From Clostridiales bacterium (GTDB lineage: Bacteria > Bacillota > Clostridia > Oscillospirales > Oscillospiraceae): a DNA stretch of 45,978 nucleotides. Below, piece after piece: positions 1-8,916 of the stretch (positions are counted from its first letter, which is position 1; every line of letters begins with the position of its first letter). The position numbers and the translations under genes are program-made. The notes under the pieces are model-generated. The model was not told the origin of the DNA. It ran no database searches and saw only the letters and a list, made by a program, of their open reading frames with translations. The stretch spans positions 1 through 45,978 of the forward strand of contig JALFUW010000086.1 of the NCBI GenBank assembly GCA_022786995.1. The letters are read 5' to 3'.

Positions 1-14
1 AGAATTGAAGTTTT

Positions 15-128
15 TAATATGAAGATCATAATGAGACGAGATTCTATGATTTTCTATCTCGAAAATCATAGAATCGACAACGCCGTCAGGCGGTGTCTTC
101 TCAATAAAATTAAATAATTTTATTGAGA
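15..128. repeat. Cluster of three inverted repeats at left end of mobile-element debris
   Basis: A perfect 15-bp inverted repeat (40-54 with 61-75, loop of 6) is followed by a short GC hairpin near 80-96. A perfect 14-bp inverted repeat with a 2-nt loop then spans 99-128. The 16 bases at 15-30 recur at 11486-11501, where they again precede an imperfect inverted repeat of similar layout. The function is unknown. Clustered inverted repeats beside relaxase debris would fit the end or transfer region of a mobilizable element, but this is inference. Confidence 0.6.
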
Positions 129-354
129 AATAGTATCAGAACATATTATCGTCAGGAGTGCCTTCGATGTGGTCCAGCTGCTTTGCCCTCATTGGAAAGA
201 ATGGACATATTCCGACTGTTCGGTTACAATTAATGCGGAATGAGACAAATCTTGATTCAGAAATATTTTTCAAAAATTTTTGTAGCGATTGGAAACAAAT
301 GCGATTCTGGTGCCCATATATTATGGGGGGAATCTATTGCACGAGGTGATGAAT

Positions 355-729
355 ATGGAAAAGAGCAACTCTTATAGCTTTTATGTAGTGCTGGCGGATG
401 GGATCATGGAGATTCCGCAGGAAAGCAATCTGTCCTGGATAATGCTGTTTTATGCGCTTCCGAAGGAACTGGTTGAGAAGCGTCCGGCGTATCTGGAGCT
501 TCCACGGAACATTCACCAACTGTTGCATTCCGAGGAGTATCGCAAGGAGATTTATGAGCAGAGAACCATTGGAAACCATGCCCGATGTGATGGATGCCAA
601 GCAGCTTCCACAGCTTGTCTTACTTTTTGCGGCGTTACTTCCCCTGCGGTGTCCGATTGCAGTGTTTTCAGATATTGCACCGCAGCCAGGCCAAGGAGCT
701 TTATCGTATTTCCGTTATCATCCAGATAG
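355..729 (+). pseudogene. Hypothetical protein fragment in element debris
   Basis: Open reading frame of 124 residues beginning MEKSNSYSFYVVLADG, preceded by a good ribosome-binding site (GAGGTG, 6 nt before ATG 355). The first 75 or so residues look like real coding sequence (balanced composition, charged helical stretches). The rest, after about position 580, is Cys- and Ser-rich and lies opposite an unrelated minus-strand coding fragment. The gene therefore appears to be a 5' part fused to foreign sequence. I do not recognise the family. Its setting, between inverted repeats and a repeated element end, suggests a cargo gene of a decayed mobile element. Confidence 0.45.
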
Positions 730-797
730 CTGACATAGGAAAAGGTGGTGGGGATGTAGGCCATCACCAGTGACAGCACCAGCGAAAAGGTAAGGGG
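552..797 (-). pseudogene. C-terminal fragment of an unidentified membrane-associated protein
   Basis: The minus-strand frame opens after a stop codon near 799 and reads a hydrophobic stretch (LVLSLVMAYIPTTFSYVSYL), then a charged helical segment ending around position 590 (GEVTPQKVRQAVEAAW). There is no start codon with a ribosome-binding site, and the remaining residues to 552 overlap the plus-strand fragment. This looks like an internal or C-terminal piece of a larger gene left by rearrangement. The family is not recognised. Confidence 0.4.
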
Positions 798-799
798 TC

Positions 800-994
800 A
801 AAGCATATTTTCAATGGGCAGCACCTGTAATCACTTACGGATGCTGCCCATTTTTTGTTTTGCCAGTATTGTAAAATATCACCGTCGGTAGTATGATATA
901 GGCTATAGTCCACAAAACGGATAAAAACACTATGTGCGATACACCGAAAAACCACGTATCAAAGGGAACAGGGGAAAGTCATCCTTGACAAATC
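800..994 (+). repeat. Diverged element end, copy 1 (partner at 11898-12089)
   Basis: About 195 bases align along their whole length with 11898-12089, including a shared terminator hairpin near the start and the closing segment with TTGACAAATC. By eye about one position in five differs, plus small indels. The two copies lie about 11 kb apart in the same orientation. They most likely mark the right end of the same family of mobilizable or conjugative element, each remnant having decayed separately. Confidence 0.75.
814..856 (+). terminator. Rho-independent terminator in element end, copy 1
   Basis: Stem ATGGGCAGCA/TGCTGCCCAT (814-823 with 842-851) followed by a run of T. The same stem occurs at 11912-11952, directly after the stop codon of the relaxase-like fragment. 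It is therefore probably the native terminator of the element's last gene. Confidence 0.75.
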
Positions 995-1002
995 GCGTAC
1001 CA

Positions 1003-1332
1003 TCAGCCATCACTGACATTGTTGATGGTGGCTTTTTTGCGTTTCGGGAATTTGTTTTGCCGTTTCACTCTGGTGCCGGTTTTGCTTTGGTGATTCATGG
1101 CATCCTCATACAGCTCAATAAATTCCTTTTCCCGGAGTGTCAGAGGTGCTTGCGCATCCCGCTTTTGAATCAAATGCTGGTACAGCTTTATCTGGAGAGA
1201 CGGGAAGTACAAGAGCTCTTTGTGCTCCATCTTCAAATCCCTGACAATCCTGGACAGGAAATCATTTCCGGTGAGATTGTGCATTTCGTTTGGGCAGTCG
1301 CAGAGGATATTCAGAAACTGCCCTCTGTACAA
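1003..1332 (-). CDS. Hypothetical protein, probably truncated (109 aa)
   Basis: The minus-strand frame overlaps the 3' end of the P-loop kinase gene. The product is charged and helical (for example REKEFIELYEDAMNHQ) and ends in a Lys/Arg-rich tail (KRQNKFPKRKKATINN). The first codon available is TTG at 1332 with no convincing ribosome-binding site, and the frame starts where the kinase gene ends. It is therefore probably a 5'-truncated piece of an element gene fused to the kinase locus at about 1330. The family is not recognised. Confidence 0.4.
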   Translation of the reverse strand: MYRGQFLNILCDCPNEMHNLTGNDFLSRIVRDLKMEHKELLYFPSLQIKLYQHLIQKRDAQAPLTLREKEFIELYEDAMNHQSKTGTRVKRQNKFPKRKKATINNVSDG

Positions 1333-1919
1333 AAGCCGGTGAGAGAACCCATCAGCCGAGGGAAGTCCAGTTCGCTCAGATCCGTCACATCCACCTCCAG
1401 CACCGGGCCGTTGGCCTGAAAGCGGGTATATCCCCGGGCCGCGATATCGTCCAGAAACTGCTCATAGCTTTTTCTTGTGGGGTTTTCCTGGGGGGCTCCC
1501 GGCGGCTCCGGGTAGCAGTCGTTGACCACATGGCCCCGGTGCCGGGTGTCGGATAGATCCCGGGCGGCAAACCGCCGGTAGATGACCTCCGGGTCACCTG
1601 TGAGGCGAACCGTCACGGCGGTATAGTGATGGGTTTCCAGCAGTGCCATAATCCCGGGAATGGAAGCGTCCTCAAAATTATTTTCCAGAATAAACGGTTT
1701 TCCCGCTTTCATCAGCTGGGCCGCGGCGTAGTACAGAATGTGCATGGCCGCTGTGCCCAGCTGAACCTTTTCTGCCCGGCTGTGAAAGCCCAGATCGTCA
1801 AACAGCACCTCCTTGATGGAGTCCTTGGACAGCATTGGAATTCCCAGAGACTCCGAAATCCTGACGGCGATGGTGCTCTTGCCGCTGGCGGGCATACCGG
1901 CAACCAGAATGCAGTACAT
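1311..1919 (-). CDS. P-loop kinase-like ATP-binding protein
   Basis: A 202-residue protein with a Walker A motif GMPASGKST at residues 8-16. It has the layout of small AAA-type kinases (zeta-toxin, CMP- and gluconate-kinase-like), with a probable lid region containing RRFAARD. These enzymes phosphorylate small metabolites or nucleotides. The substrate cannot be read from this sequence. The gene lies just downstream of the response-regulator gene on the same strand (11 bp gap) and may be co-transcribed with it. The last dozen residues (MGSLTGFCTEGSF) look unlike a native C-terminus and coincide with the edge of mobile-element debris, so a small 3' truncation is likely. Confidence 0.75.
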   Translation of the reverse strand: MYCILVAGMPASGKSTIAVRISESLGIPMLSKDSIKEVLFDDLGFHSRAEKVQLGTAAMHILYYAAAQLMKAGKPFILENNFEDASIPGIMALLETHHYTAVTVRLTGDPEVIYRRFAARDLSDTRHRGHVVNDCYPEPPGAPQENPTRKSYEQFLDDIAARGYTRFQANGPVLEVDVTDLSELDFPRLMGSLTGFCTEGSF

Positions 1920-1930
1920 GGCGTTTCCTC

Positions 1931-2674
1931 CTAAAAACGAAATGAAAGACTGTCCTGATACTCCGAGGGTGTTTTCCCGGTGATTTTCTTGAAGGTGTTG
2001 GAAAAATAGCCAATGTCCCGGTAGCCCACCTGTTCCGCCACCTCGTAGACCTTCACCCGGCAGTCCTTCAGCAGCTCCGCCGCCTTGTGGATGCGGTAGC
2101 GGGTCAGATATCCCAGAAGCGTGCTGCCGGTTTCCTTCTTGAAGGTGTGGCTCAGATGACCCTCGCTGATGTTCAGGCTCTGGGCCACGGAGCTGACGCT
2201 GATATCCGGCTCCTGATAGTGGTTCTTGATGTACTGGATTGCTTCGGAGACATAGCGGTTGCCGCTGCCGGTTTTCGGCTCCGGCAGCACTGTCTGCTTC
2301 GGTGCCAGCTTTGCCTGCACCCGCTGCACCGCCTTTTCCAGATCACCGTCATGGAAGGGCTTGAGCAGATAGTCCACCGCTTCCAGACGCAGGGCGGTCT
2401 GAACGTAGGAAAAGCTGTCGTAGGCGGTCAAGATGATGACATGCGTGGTTTTTCCTGCCTGTCGGAGCCGTTCCAGCATTTCGATGCCGTCCATCTGGGG
2501 CATTTTCAGGTCGGTGATGATGAGGTCCGGGTCGCATTTTTCTGCCTTCTCCAACCCCTCCGCGCCGTTGGCGGCTTCGCCAACCACCACGCAGTCCAGG
2601 GCTGCCCAGTCCACCGTCAGCACGATGCCCTTGCGAATCAGTTCTTCGTCCTCCACGATGAGTACTTTCAGCAT
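1931..2674 (-). CDS. Response regulator, YesN/AraC type
   Basis: A 247-residue DNA-binding response regulator. The N-terminal receiver domain (about 1-120) has acidic residues E8-D9-E10, the phospho-acceptor D55 (LIITDLKMP) and K105 (YLLKPF). The C-terminal AraC-type double helix-turn-helix spans about 143-241 and ends in a GYRDIGYFSNTFKKITGKTP-like signature. The start was set at the ATG 2674 that opens the receiver domain. It overlaps the end of the kinase gene by 7 bp, showing translational coupling. It is expected to be phosphorylated by the adjacent histidine kinase and to activate the divergent transporter operon at 5581, whose promoter has a poor -35 box. That target is inferred from position. 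Confidence 0.93.
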   Translation of the reverse strand: MLKVLIVEDEELIRKGIVLTVDWAALDCVVVGEAANGAEGLEKAEKCDPDLIITDLKMPQMDGIEMLERLRQAGKTTHVIILTAYDSFSYVQTALRLEAVDYLLKPFHDGDLEKAVQRVQAKLAPKQTVLPEPKTGSGNRYVSEAIQYIKNHYQEPDISVSSVAQSLNISEGHLSHTFKKETGSTLLGYLTRYRIHKAAELLKDCRVKVYEVAEQVGYRDIGYFSNTFKKITGKTPSEYQDSLSFRF

Positions 2675-4368
2675 TCTTCTTCCTCCCTTCGGCGCAGGGG
2701 CAGCCGCGCCCGGACTCTCGCGCCGCTGCCGGCGGGGTTGTTGTCCAGATACAGGCCGTAGCGCTCCCCGTAGTGCTTTTTCAGAATGGTGTCCACGTTG
2801 TATAGTCCCAGATGGTGTCCGCTGGGCGCGGACTCCCGGCGGTAAGGATGGCCGATCATATCCGGCGGCAGGCCGTGACCGTTGTCCGTGACGGTAATGA
2901 GCAGGTCTTCCCCCTCTTGCGCTGCCTCCACGAGGATGACGCTGTCGGAAATCCCTTCCAGGCCGTGGAGAATGGCGTTCTCCACAATGGGCTGCAAAAT
3001 CATTTTGGGAACCATGCAGGTTTCCAGCTTCTCCGGCAGGCTGACCAGAAAGCTGAACTGGTCGGACAGCCGGATTTTTTGTATTTCCACATACCGGTTC
3101 AGCACCTCCACCTCCCGGCTCAGAGGCACAAATTCCTCGGCAGAGATACAAAACCGCAGAATATCCGCCAGATTCGTGGACATTAGGGCCACCTGGGGGA
3201 CATGGTTAATCTTACTGATCCACTTCATGGTGTCCAGGGTGTTGCACAGGAAATGGGGATTCAGCTGAGCCTGCAGCATCCGTACCTGGGCCTGATTCAG
3301 CTCCCGCTGATTTTCCACCAGCTCCTGCCGGTTGGCCTTCAGGGCCAGAACCATGTGATTAAAGCCTGCTGCCAGCTGACCCAGCTCATCCTCCCCGTCC
3401 CGGGAGACGTGGACGTCCAGATCGTCCTGCTCCAGCCGGGAGAAGGCCTTCAGCAGCCGCCCGATGGGCTGGGAGATCCGGCGGCTCAGAGGCAGGCAGA
3501 GCACCGCGGAAATCACAATGCCCATCAGAACACAGATAAAGCTGACGGCGTGGAGCAGCTTCATGGTGCTCTGAGTAAACATCTGGGGCTGACGCAGTAC
3601 CAGATACAGGCCGGTGGGCGGATGCTCCTGAATTAGTAGGCGGTATTCCTCCGTCTCCGCGCCGGGATTGCCGTTCCGCAGCAGTTGGCCACGCAGGGAA
3701 TCCGCCAGCTCCTCCTTCATGCCGCTCTGGCTGGCGTAGACCGGGTGCCAGTACCGATTTAGAATCAGAACCTCGTTGGAACTGCCGTATTTCCCGACGA
3801 AGAGCTTTTGAAAATTCTCCTCGGACAGTTCCATCACCAGATAGCCCAGCGGTTCTCCCTGAGGATTTTTCAGCAGCGCCGCGCCCTGCAGCAGGGTTTT
3901 GCCGCCGTCCATGGGCGCCTGATACACCGCCTGCCCGCCGGCATTTTTCGCCGCGAACAGGACGCCCCACCGGGTGGAAAGAGTGGTGCCTGCTGTAACG
4001 CTGCCGGTGGAATAGCGCAGACTGCCCCGCAGATCATACAAAGAGTAATCCGCCAGATCCCGGCTGCCCTCAGTGGCCAGGAACAGGGCGGTATTGATTT
4101 GGGTGTCCTCCCGGCTGGTAACGGCCCGGGGCAGCAGGCGGCTTTCTTCCAACGCTCGGGCTGCCCCCGGCAGGGCGTCGCTGATCCGATCCAGGGCGGT
4201 CATCAGGTGGGCGGTCTGGGTCTGGGCGTCGGTGTCCAGCTGCTTCGTCATCTGAATCCGGGAAATTTGGGACAGCATGGTGGAGCAGATAATCATGGGC
4301 ACCAGGGAGGCGATCAGGAAAGAAAGCAGCAACCGGTTTCGAAAGGAACGGCTCTGAGGTCGAGTCAT
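2668..4368 (-). CDS. Sensor histidine kinase, YesM/LytS type
   Basis: A 566-residue membrane sensor kinase. TM1 lies at about 13-31, followed by a large extracytoplasmic sensor domain (about 34-268), TM2 at about 272-293 and a HAMP linker at about 294-348. The His_kinase domain has the phospho-acceptor H372 in QAQLNPHFLCNTLD. The ATPase domain has an N box around N464 (IVENAILHG) and a DNGHG motif at 495-499. The start at ATG 4368 has a GGAGGTG ribosome-binding site and overlaps the stop of the binding-protein gene as ATGA. Coupling to a binding protein upstream and a regulator downstream suggests that the lipoprotein presents ligand to this sensor. Confidence 0.93.
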   Translation of the reverse strand: MTRPQSRSFRNRLLLSFLIASLVPMIICSTMLSQISRIQMTKQLDTDAQTQTAHLMTALDRISDALPGAARALEESRLLPRAVTSREDTQINTALFLATEGSRDLADYSLYDLRGSLRYSTGSVTAGTTLSTRWGVLFAAKNAGGQAVYQAPMDGGKTLLQGAALLKNPQGEPLGYLVMELSEENFQKLFVGKYGSSNEVLILNRYWHPVYASQSGMKEELADSLRGQLLRNGNPGAETEEYRLLIQEHPPTGLYLVLRQPQMFTQSTMKLLHAVSFICVLMGIVISAVLCLPLSRRISQPIGRLLKAFSRLEQDDLDVHVSRDGEDELGQLAAGFNHMVLALKANRQELVENQRELNQAQVRMLQAQLNPHFLCNTLDTMKWISKINHVPQVALMSTNLADILRFCISAEEFVPLSREVEVLNRYVEIQKIRLSDQFSFLVSLPEKLETCMVPKMILQPIVENAILHGLEGISDSVILVEAAQEGEDLLITVTDNGHGLPPDMIGHPYRRESAPSGHHLGLYNVDTILKKHYGERYGLYLDNNPAGSGARVRARLPLRRREEEEC

Positions 4369-5378
4369 GACGGCACCTCCCCAAGCAGGAAGGACCATTC
4401 CGACAGCAGCCGCTCCCGGTTCTGGCTGGCCCATTCTACATCGTAGGACACCATGTTCAGGGTGGACAGCGGAGGCAGGGAGGGGTCCGCGGGAATGTCC
4501 GCCCGGACCGTCCGGCGGCAGAACCGCTGACCCACCATGGACTGTACATCGGTGCTGACGGTGAAATCCAGAAACAGTCTGGCGTTGTCCCCGTGGGGCG
4601 CGCCCTTCACCAGCGCACTGCCGTCGGGGACACAGGAAGTGCCGTCGGACGGGTAGACCAAAGCGATGTCCTCCCCGGCGGCGATATGTTGGAGGGCAGT
4701 CTCCTCCAGCGTGATGCCCACCAAGGCGCTTCCGTCAGCGACTGCGGTCAGCACCGCGCCGGAGCTGTCCAGCTGCTTTCCATCCAGCGCAGTGCACAGC
4801 CGAGTCAGGCTATCCTCCATCCCACCGCCCGTCTGAAGCCGGGTCACCAGCGCCGTATAGGAGGAACCGGATATCTGGGGGTCGGCAAAGGCGATTTTTC
4901 CCCGAAAAGCCGGGGATTCCAGATCCTTCCAGCTCGTTAAGGACTCCGGGGCCACCAGTTTGGTATTGTACACCAGCACCACGGGCAGGGCGGAAAAAGG
5001 CGTCCAGCAGCCGGACTCCGCCTGAAACTGCTCGGAGATACCGGCGGCCTCCCGACAGATATAGGGGCTGAAGCAGTCCTGATAGGACTCGAGGCTCTCC
5101 ACACCGCCGCCGAACATCACGTCCGCCTTTGGCGCGTCCGCTTCCTGCTGGATGCGCTGGAGCAGCTCATTGGTGCCGCCGCTGACCACGTCCACCCAGA
5201 TGCCTGTGCGCTCCTCAAATTCCCGGATAATGGGAGTGTAGACCTCCTCTTTATGGGAGGTGTAGACCACCAGCCGCTGAGCCTCTCCGGGGGTACAGGG
5301 AAGCGGCTCCGGCTGCTTTGCGGTGCAGCCTGCCAGCAGGGGAAGGAGCAGGACCAGAATCAGAATTTGTTTTTTCAT
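4365..5378 (-). CDS. Extracellular solute-binding lipoprotein, iron(III)/AfuA-type, sensor-associated
   Basis: A 337-residue lipoprotein with a signal peptide and lipobox LLAGC (Cys18). It then has the type 2 periplasmic-binding fold of the FbpA/AfuA family (LVVYTSHKEEVYTPIIREFEERTGI near the N-terminus; GTNELLQRI). ATG 5378 was chosen over ATG 5384 because GGAG sits 8 nt before it but only about 2 nt before the upstream ATG. It is first in an operon with a histidine kinase and response regulator, not with its own permease. It therefore probably senses ligand for the kinase, as PgtC does for PgtB in enteric bacteria. Fbp-family proteins bind ferric iron or phosphorylated sugars; the ligand here is not known. 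Confidence 0.85.
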   Translation of the reverse strand: MKKQILILVLLLPLLAGCTAKQPEPLPCTPGEAQRLVVYTSHKEEVYTPIIREFEERTGIWVDVVSGGTNELLQRIQQEADAPKADVMFGGGVESLESYQDCFSPYICREAAGISEQFQAESGCWTPFSALPVVLVYNTKLVAPESLTSWKDLESPAFRGKIAFADPQISGSSYTALVTRLQTGGGMEDSLTRLCTALDGKQLDSSGAVLTAVADGSALVGITLEETALQHIAAGEDIALVYPSDGTSCVPDGSALVKGAPHGDNARLFLDFTVSTDVQSMVGQRFCRRTVRADIPADPSLPPLSTLNMVSYDVEWASQNRERLLSEWSFLLGEVPS

Positions 5379-5580
5379 AGGCATATCTCCGCTATGCTTT
5401 GAATGAAGTGACTAAATTATAGCACATCGGCGTTCTGATTTCATCATATTTTACAATGAAAGCAGAAATGTGCAAAAAATATCAGGTTTGTCCCGTTTCT
5501 TTTTGTGCGATTCGCCATTACACTATAAGCACAGGCAGGGAACAAGACCTGCCGCCCACAAAATTTGAGGAGGAACTGAA
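5379..5580. promoter_or_regulatory. Divergent promoter region between sensor operon and transporter operon
   Basis: The 200-bp spacer is AT-rich relative to its flanks. On the minus strand a perfect TATAAT (5416-5421) precedes the sensor operon with only a weak -35. On the plus strand, TATAAG near 5523-5528 precedes the lipoprotein gene without a good -35 at 17 bp. Weak -35 elements are typical of promoters needing an activator, here plausibly the AraC-type regulator at 1931-2674. No operator repeat is obvious by eye. Confidence 0.5.
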
Positions 5581-6987
5581 ATGAAACGTATCGTAGCAAT
5601 GCTTCTGGTTCTGTGTATGGCTCTGGGTCTCGCGGCCTGCGGCCAGAAGGCCCCCGAGGCCACGGCAGCTCCCGCCGCCCCCGCCGCTCCCGCGGACACC
5701 GCAGCCCCCGCTGCTCCTGCGGAACCCGTTGCGGAGGAAAACCTGACGGAAACCCAGAAAATCATCAAGGAAGCTCAGACCATGACCCTCGAGGAGTTGG
5801 CCAAAAAGGCCATCGAGGAGTCCAACGGCAAGATGTTCTACGGCGTGGGCAACTCCAGCCGCGGCAAGAGCGCCCTGCCTCTGTTCATCGCCTACTTACA
5901 GACCATCGACCCCAGCTACAACATGGAGTTCGAGTGGCAGCAGCCCAAGAACAACAAGATCTTCGATCAGCTCACCGCTGACTCCCTGAAGGACACCGGC
6001 ACCTTCGCCATGACCCTGATTCAGGACGGCAACCAAATCGAGAGCAAGATGGTTCAGACCGGTATTCTGGACACCTTCATCCCCAAGGACTGGGCCGAAG
6101 CCAACGGCACCACTGCCGAAGAGTACAAGGGCTTCCTGGCTCTGCAGACCCTGAACAAGGTCTTCATGTACAACAACACCGGCAGCAAGACTTATGACAA
6201 CTGCTGGGACTTCGTCGCCGAGGGCGAGCATGGTCTGTACATGGACATCGACTCCGAGATCGTCGGCAAGAACTTCCTGTATATGCTCACCGAGGACACC
6301 TACGCCGGCTGGCTGAAAGAAGCTTACAACGCCCTGCCCGCCGAGGAGCAGGCCTACTTCCAGCCCACTATAAAGGCCATGGAGTCCGAGGCCGCTGATC
6401 TGGGCCTTGGCCCCGACGGTGCCTACGCGCTGGCTTGGATCAAGCTGTGGGTAGAGAGCTACAACGCCCAGACCGATGACGGCCCCATCTGCAACACTCT
6501 GGTCGATAAGAGTGCTACCGATCAGTTTGGCCTGCTGGTTTACTCCAAGCTCCGCTCCGTTGAGGAATCCAACTCTGTCTCCGTGAACAACGTCAACGTT
6601 GCCGCTTACACCGACGGCTATCAGGGTATTGGCGGCTACGGCTACTGCCACTACCTGTTCGTCACCGACAACAGCCCCCTGCCTTGGACTGCCTGTGCCT
6701 TCATCGCCTACATGACCTGCACCGAGGACGGCTTCTCCGCCTGGGGCAAGGACATGGGCGGCTACTCCTCCAACCCCAAGGTTGCTGAGGCTACCGAAAA
6801 CACCCGTCACCATCAGACCGGCGGTTACGTGGACGGCGTCAGCGTCTACGAGGCCAAGAACGACCGGGGTTACGACTGGTGGACCACCGACGGCAAGCTG
6901 GTTCTGGAAGATCCCGAGTACTGCGCTTCCGTTGCCTTCACCGTAGGCAGCTGGATCGAAATGCTGACCAAGTACAGCGCAGGCTAA
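5581..6987 (+). CDS. ABC transporter solute-binding lipoprotein with Ala/Pro linker
   Basis: A 468-residue lipoprotein. The signal peptide has lipobox LAAC (Cys20), followed by a low-complexity Ala/Pro-rich linker (about residues 24-50) that tethers the binding domain off the membrane. The rest (about 55-468) is rich in aromatic residues and carries no catalytic motif, as expected of a type 2 binding protein. It starts at ATG 5581 behind GAGGAGG and is followed by its own permease and ATPase genes, so it is the uptake receptor of the system. It is about 120 residues longer than typical FbpA/AfuA proteins. Codon use is strongly biased (GCC, GGC, AAC), suggesting high expression. Confidence 0.88.
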   Translation: MKRIVAMLLVLCMALGLAACGQKAPEATAAPAAPAAPADTAAPAAPAEPVAEENLTETQKIIKEAQTMTLEELAKKAIEESNGKMFYGVGNSSRGKSALPLFIAYLQTIDPSYNMEFEWQQPKNNKIFDQLTADSLKDTGTFAMTLIQDGNQIESKMVQTGILDTFIPKDWAEANGTTAEEYKGFLALQTLNKVFMYNNTGSKTYDNCWDFVAEGEHGLYMDIDSEIVGKNFLYMLTEDTYAGWLKEAYNALPAEEQAYFQPTIKAMESEAADLGLGPDGAYALAWIKLWVESYNAQTDDGPICNTLVDKSATDQFGLLVYSKLRSVEESNSVSVNNVNVAAYTDGYQGIGGYGYCHYLFVTDNSPLPWTACAFIAYMTCTEDGFSAWGKDMGGYSSNPKVAEATENTRHHQTGGYVDGVSVYEAKNDRGYDWWTTDGKLVLEDPEYCASVAFTVGSWIEMLTKYSAG

Positions 6988-7019
6988 ATTCCAGAGAAAT
7001 TTCAGTCAAGTAACAAAGA

Positions 7020-7060
7020 CGGCGCCTCTGGATCTGCCCAACAATCGATCCGGAGGCGCT
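7020..7060 (+). terminator. Stem-loop between binding-protein and permease genes
   Basis: A 13-bp stem (about 7022-7034 with 7047-7059, one G-T pair) followed by TTCCCTTTCCC rather than a T run. Such intercistronic hairpins commonly cause partial termination or protect the upstream message, giving excess binding protein over permease. That role is inferred from position. Confidence 0.65.
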
Positions 7061-7083
7061 TCCCTTTCCCAAAAGGAGGTTCC

Positions 7084-8913
7084 ATGAAAACAACCGCCAG
7101 CCGCCCCGCCAGCCGCCTCACCATCGGGCTGAATAAGACGAAAACCTTCTTTTCCAAGCCCTATAACGTGATCCTGTTACTGATGGGCATTGTCTTTACC
7201 GTTACCACCGTCGCCCCCATTTTGGCCATCATTCAGGACACCCTGAAAATTCACCCCGGCACCATCGATGCCCACCTGACCGGGCAGGTGTCCGGCTATA
7301 CCCTCGTCAACTACATCGACCTCTTTACCAGCCGGATGGCAAAAACCAACCTGTGGACGCCCCTGCTGAACACCCTCCTGCTGGCAGTGGGCACCTGTAT
7401 CGTGTCCATTCTATTCGGCGGCATTGTGGCTTTCCTCGTCACCCGCACCAACATGGCATGGCGCAAGTACATCAGTTCCATCTTCATTTTCCCCTATATC
7501 ATGCCACAGTGGACGCTGGCCGTGGTGTGGCAGAACCTTTTTAACTCCAACGCCGTCACCGGCACCTCCAACGGTCTTCTCGCAGCCCTGTTCGGCATCG
7601 AGATGCCCATGTGGTGGTGCAAGGGTCTGTTCCCCAGTATGGTGGTGCTGGGCCTGCACTACGCCCCCTTTGCCTACATTCTTATCGGCGGCATTTTCCG
7701 CAACATGGACGCGAACCTTGAGGAAGCCGCCACCATTCTGGACACCCCCAAGTGGAAGATCATGACCCGCATCACCCTGCCCATGGTCAAGCCCGCCATT
7801 CTGTCCACCATTCTGCTGGTCTTCGGCAGTGCCATGGGTTCCTACCCCGTGCCCCATTATCTGGGCCTCAGCACCCTGTCCACCAAGTACGTCTCCATGA
7901 ACTCCAAGTACACCGGCGAAGCTAGCATCCTTGCCATCATCATGATGATCTTCGGCGTGGCCATCATGATGCTGAATCAGCTGTCTCTCACCAGCCGGAA
8001 GAACTACACCACCGTCACCGGCAAATCCGGTCAGATCTCCAAGATCAATCTGGGTAAATCTGGCAAGTACATCATCGCCCTGATTCTGGTGATCCTGACC
8101 TTCTTCACCAGCATTTTTCCCATCGTCTCCTTCGCCTTCGAGACGTTCCTGCCCAACCCCGGCGACTACTCCTTCCTGTACACCGGCGATACCAGCAACC
8201 TGACCACCAAGTGGTGGGTCACCAGCGAAAACGTCACCGAGAACGGTATGTACGGCCAGAAGGGCATCCTCCACAACGAGACCATCTGGCACGCCTTCCG
8301 GGGCACCATCTACGTCAGCGTGTGCTGCGCCCTGCTGGCGGGCACCATCGGCACGCTGGTTGGCTACGCGGTGTCCAAGAACCGGCGAAGTAAATGGGCG
8401 AATTATGTCAACTCAATGGCCTTCCTGCCATACCTGATGCCCTCGCTGGCAGTCGGCGCGGCCTTCTTCATTCTGTTCTCCACGGAGAAGCTGAACCTGT
8501 TTAACACCTACACCCTGCTGATCATCGTGGGCACCATCAAGTACATCCCCTTCGCCAGCCGCAGTTCCCTGAACTCCATGCTGCAGCTGTCCGGCGAGAT
8601 CGAGGAAGCCGCCATCATTCAGGACATCCCATGGATCAAGCGCATGACCCGCATCATCATCCCCATCCAAAAATCCTCCATCATCAGCGGCTACCTGCTA
8701 CCCTTCATGACCTGCCTGCGGGAGTTGAGCCTGTTCATGCTGCTGTGCGTACAGGGCTTCATCCTGTCCACCACGCTGGATTACTTCGATGAAATGGGCC
8801 TGTATGCCTTCTCCAGCGGCATCAACCTGATCCTCATCATCACCATTCTGGTGTGCAACACCCTTGTCAACAAAGTCACCGGCGCAAGCCTGGATAAAGG
8901 AATCGGAGGTTAA
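7084..8913 (+). CDS. ABC transporter permease, two fused domains (FbpB/AfuB type)
   Basis: A 609-residue inner-membrane protein with two BPD_transp_1 permease domains in one chain. Each ends in an EAA-type coupling loop: EEAATILDTPKWKIMTRI in the first half and EEAAIIQDIPWIKRMTRI in the second. About 12 membrane segments are apparent. A hydrophilic loop around residues 355-400 separates the halves. The fused architecture is characteristic of Fe(III)- and sugar-phosphate-type importers. It starts at ATG 7084 behind AAAAGGAGG and is followed after 3 bp by the ATPase gene, so the two are co-translated. Confidence 0.92.
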   Translation: MKTTASRPASRLTIGLNKTKTFFSKPYNVILLLMGIVFTVTTVAPILAIIQDTLKIHPGTIDAHLTGQVSGYTLVNYIDLFTSRMAKTNLWTPLLNTLLLAVGTCIVSILFGGIVAFLVTRTNMAWRKYISSIFIFPYIMPQWTLAVVWQNLFNSNAVTGTSNGLLAALFGIEMPMWWCKGLFPSMVVLGLHYAPFAYILIGGIFRNMDANLEEAATILDTPKWKIMTRITLPMVKPAILSTILLVFGSAMGSYPVPHYLGLSTLSTKYVSMNSKYTGEASILAIIMMIFGVAIMMLNQLSLTSRKNYTTVTGKSGQISKINLGKSGKYIIALILVILTFFTSIFPIVSFAFETFLPNPGDYSFLYTGDTSNLTTKWWVTSENVTENGMYGQKGILHNETIWHAFRGTIYVSVCCALLAGTIGTLVGYAVSKNRRSKWANYVNSMAFLPYLMPSLAVGAAFFILFSTEKLNLFNTYTLLIIVGTIKYIPFASRSSLNSMLQLSGEIEEAAIIQDIPWIKRMTRIIIPIQKSSIISGYLLPFMTCLRELSLFMLLCVQGFILSTTLDYFDEMGLYAFSSGINLILIITILVCNTLVNKVTGASLDKGIGG

Positions 8914-8916
8914 ATC

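Noticed and set aside
5896..6813. Long minus-strand frame opposite the binding-protein gene
   Set aside because: It is a shadow of the strongly biased codons on the plus strand (Gly/Val-rich, no ribosome-binding site). The same holds for the frames opposite the opp, permease and ATPase genes.
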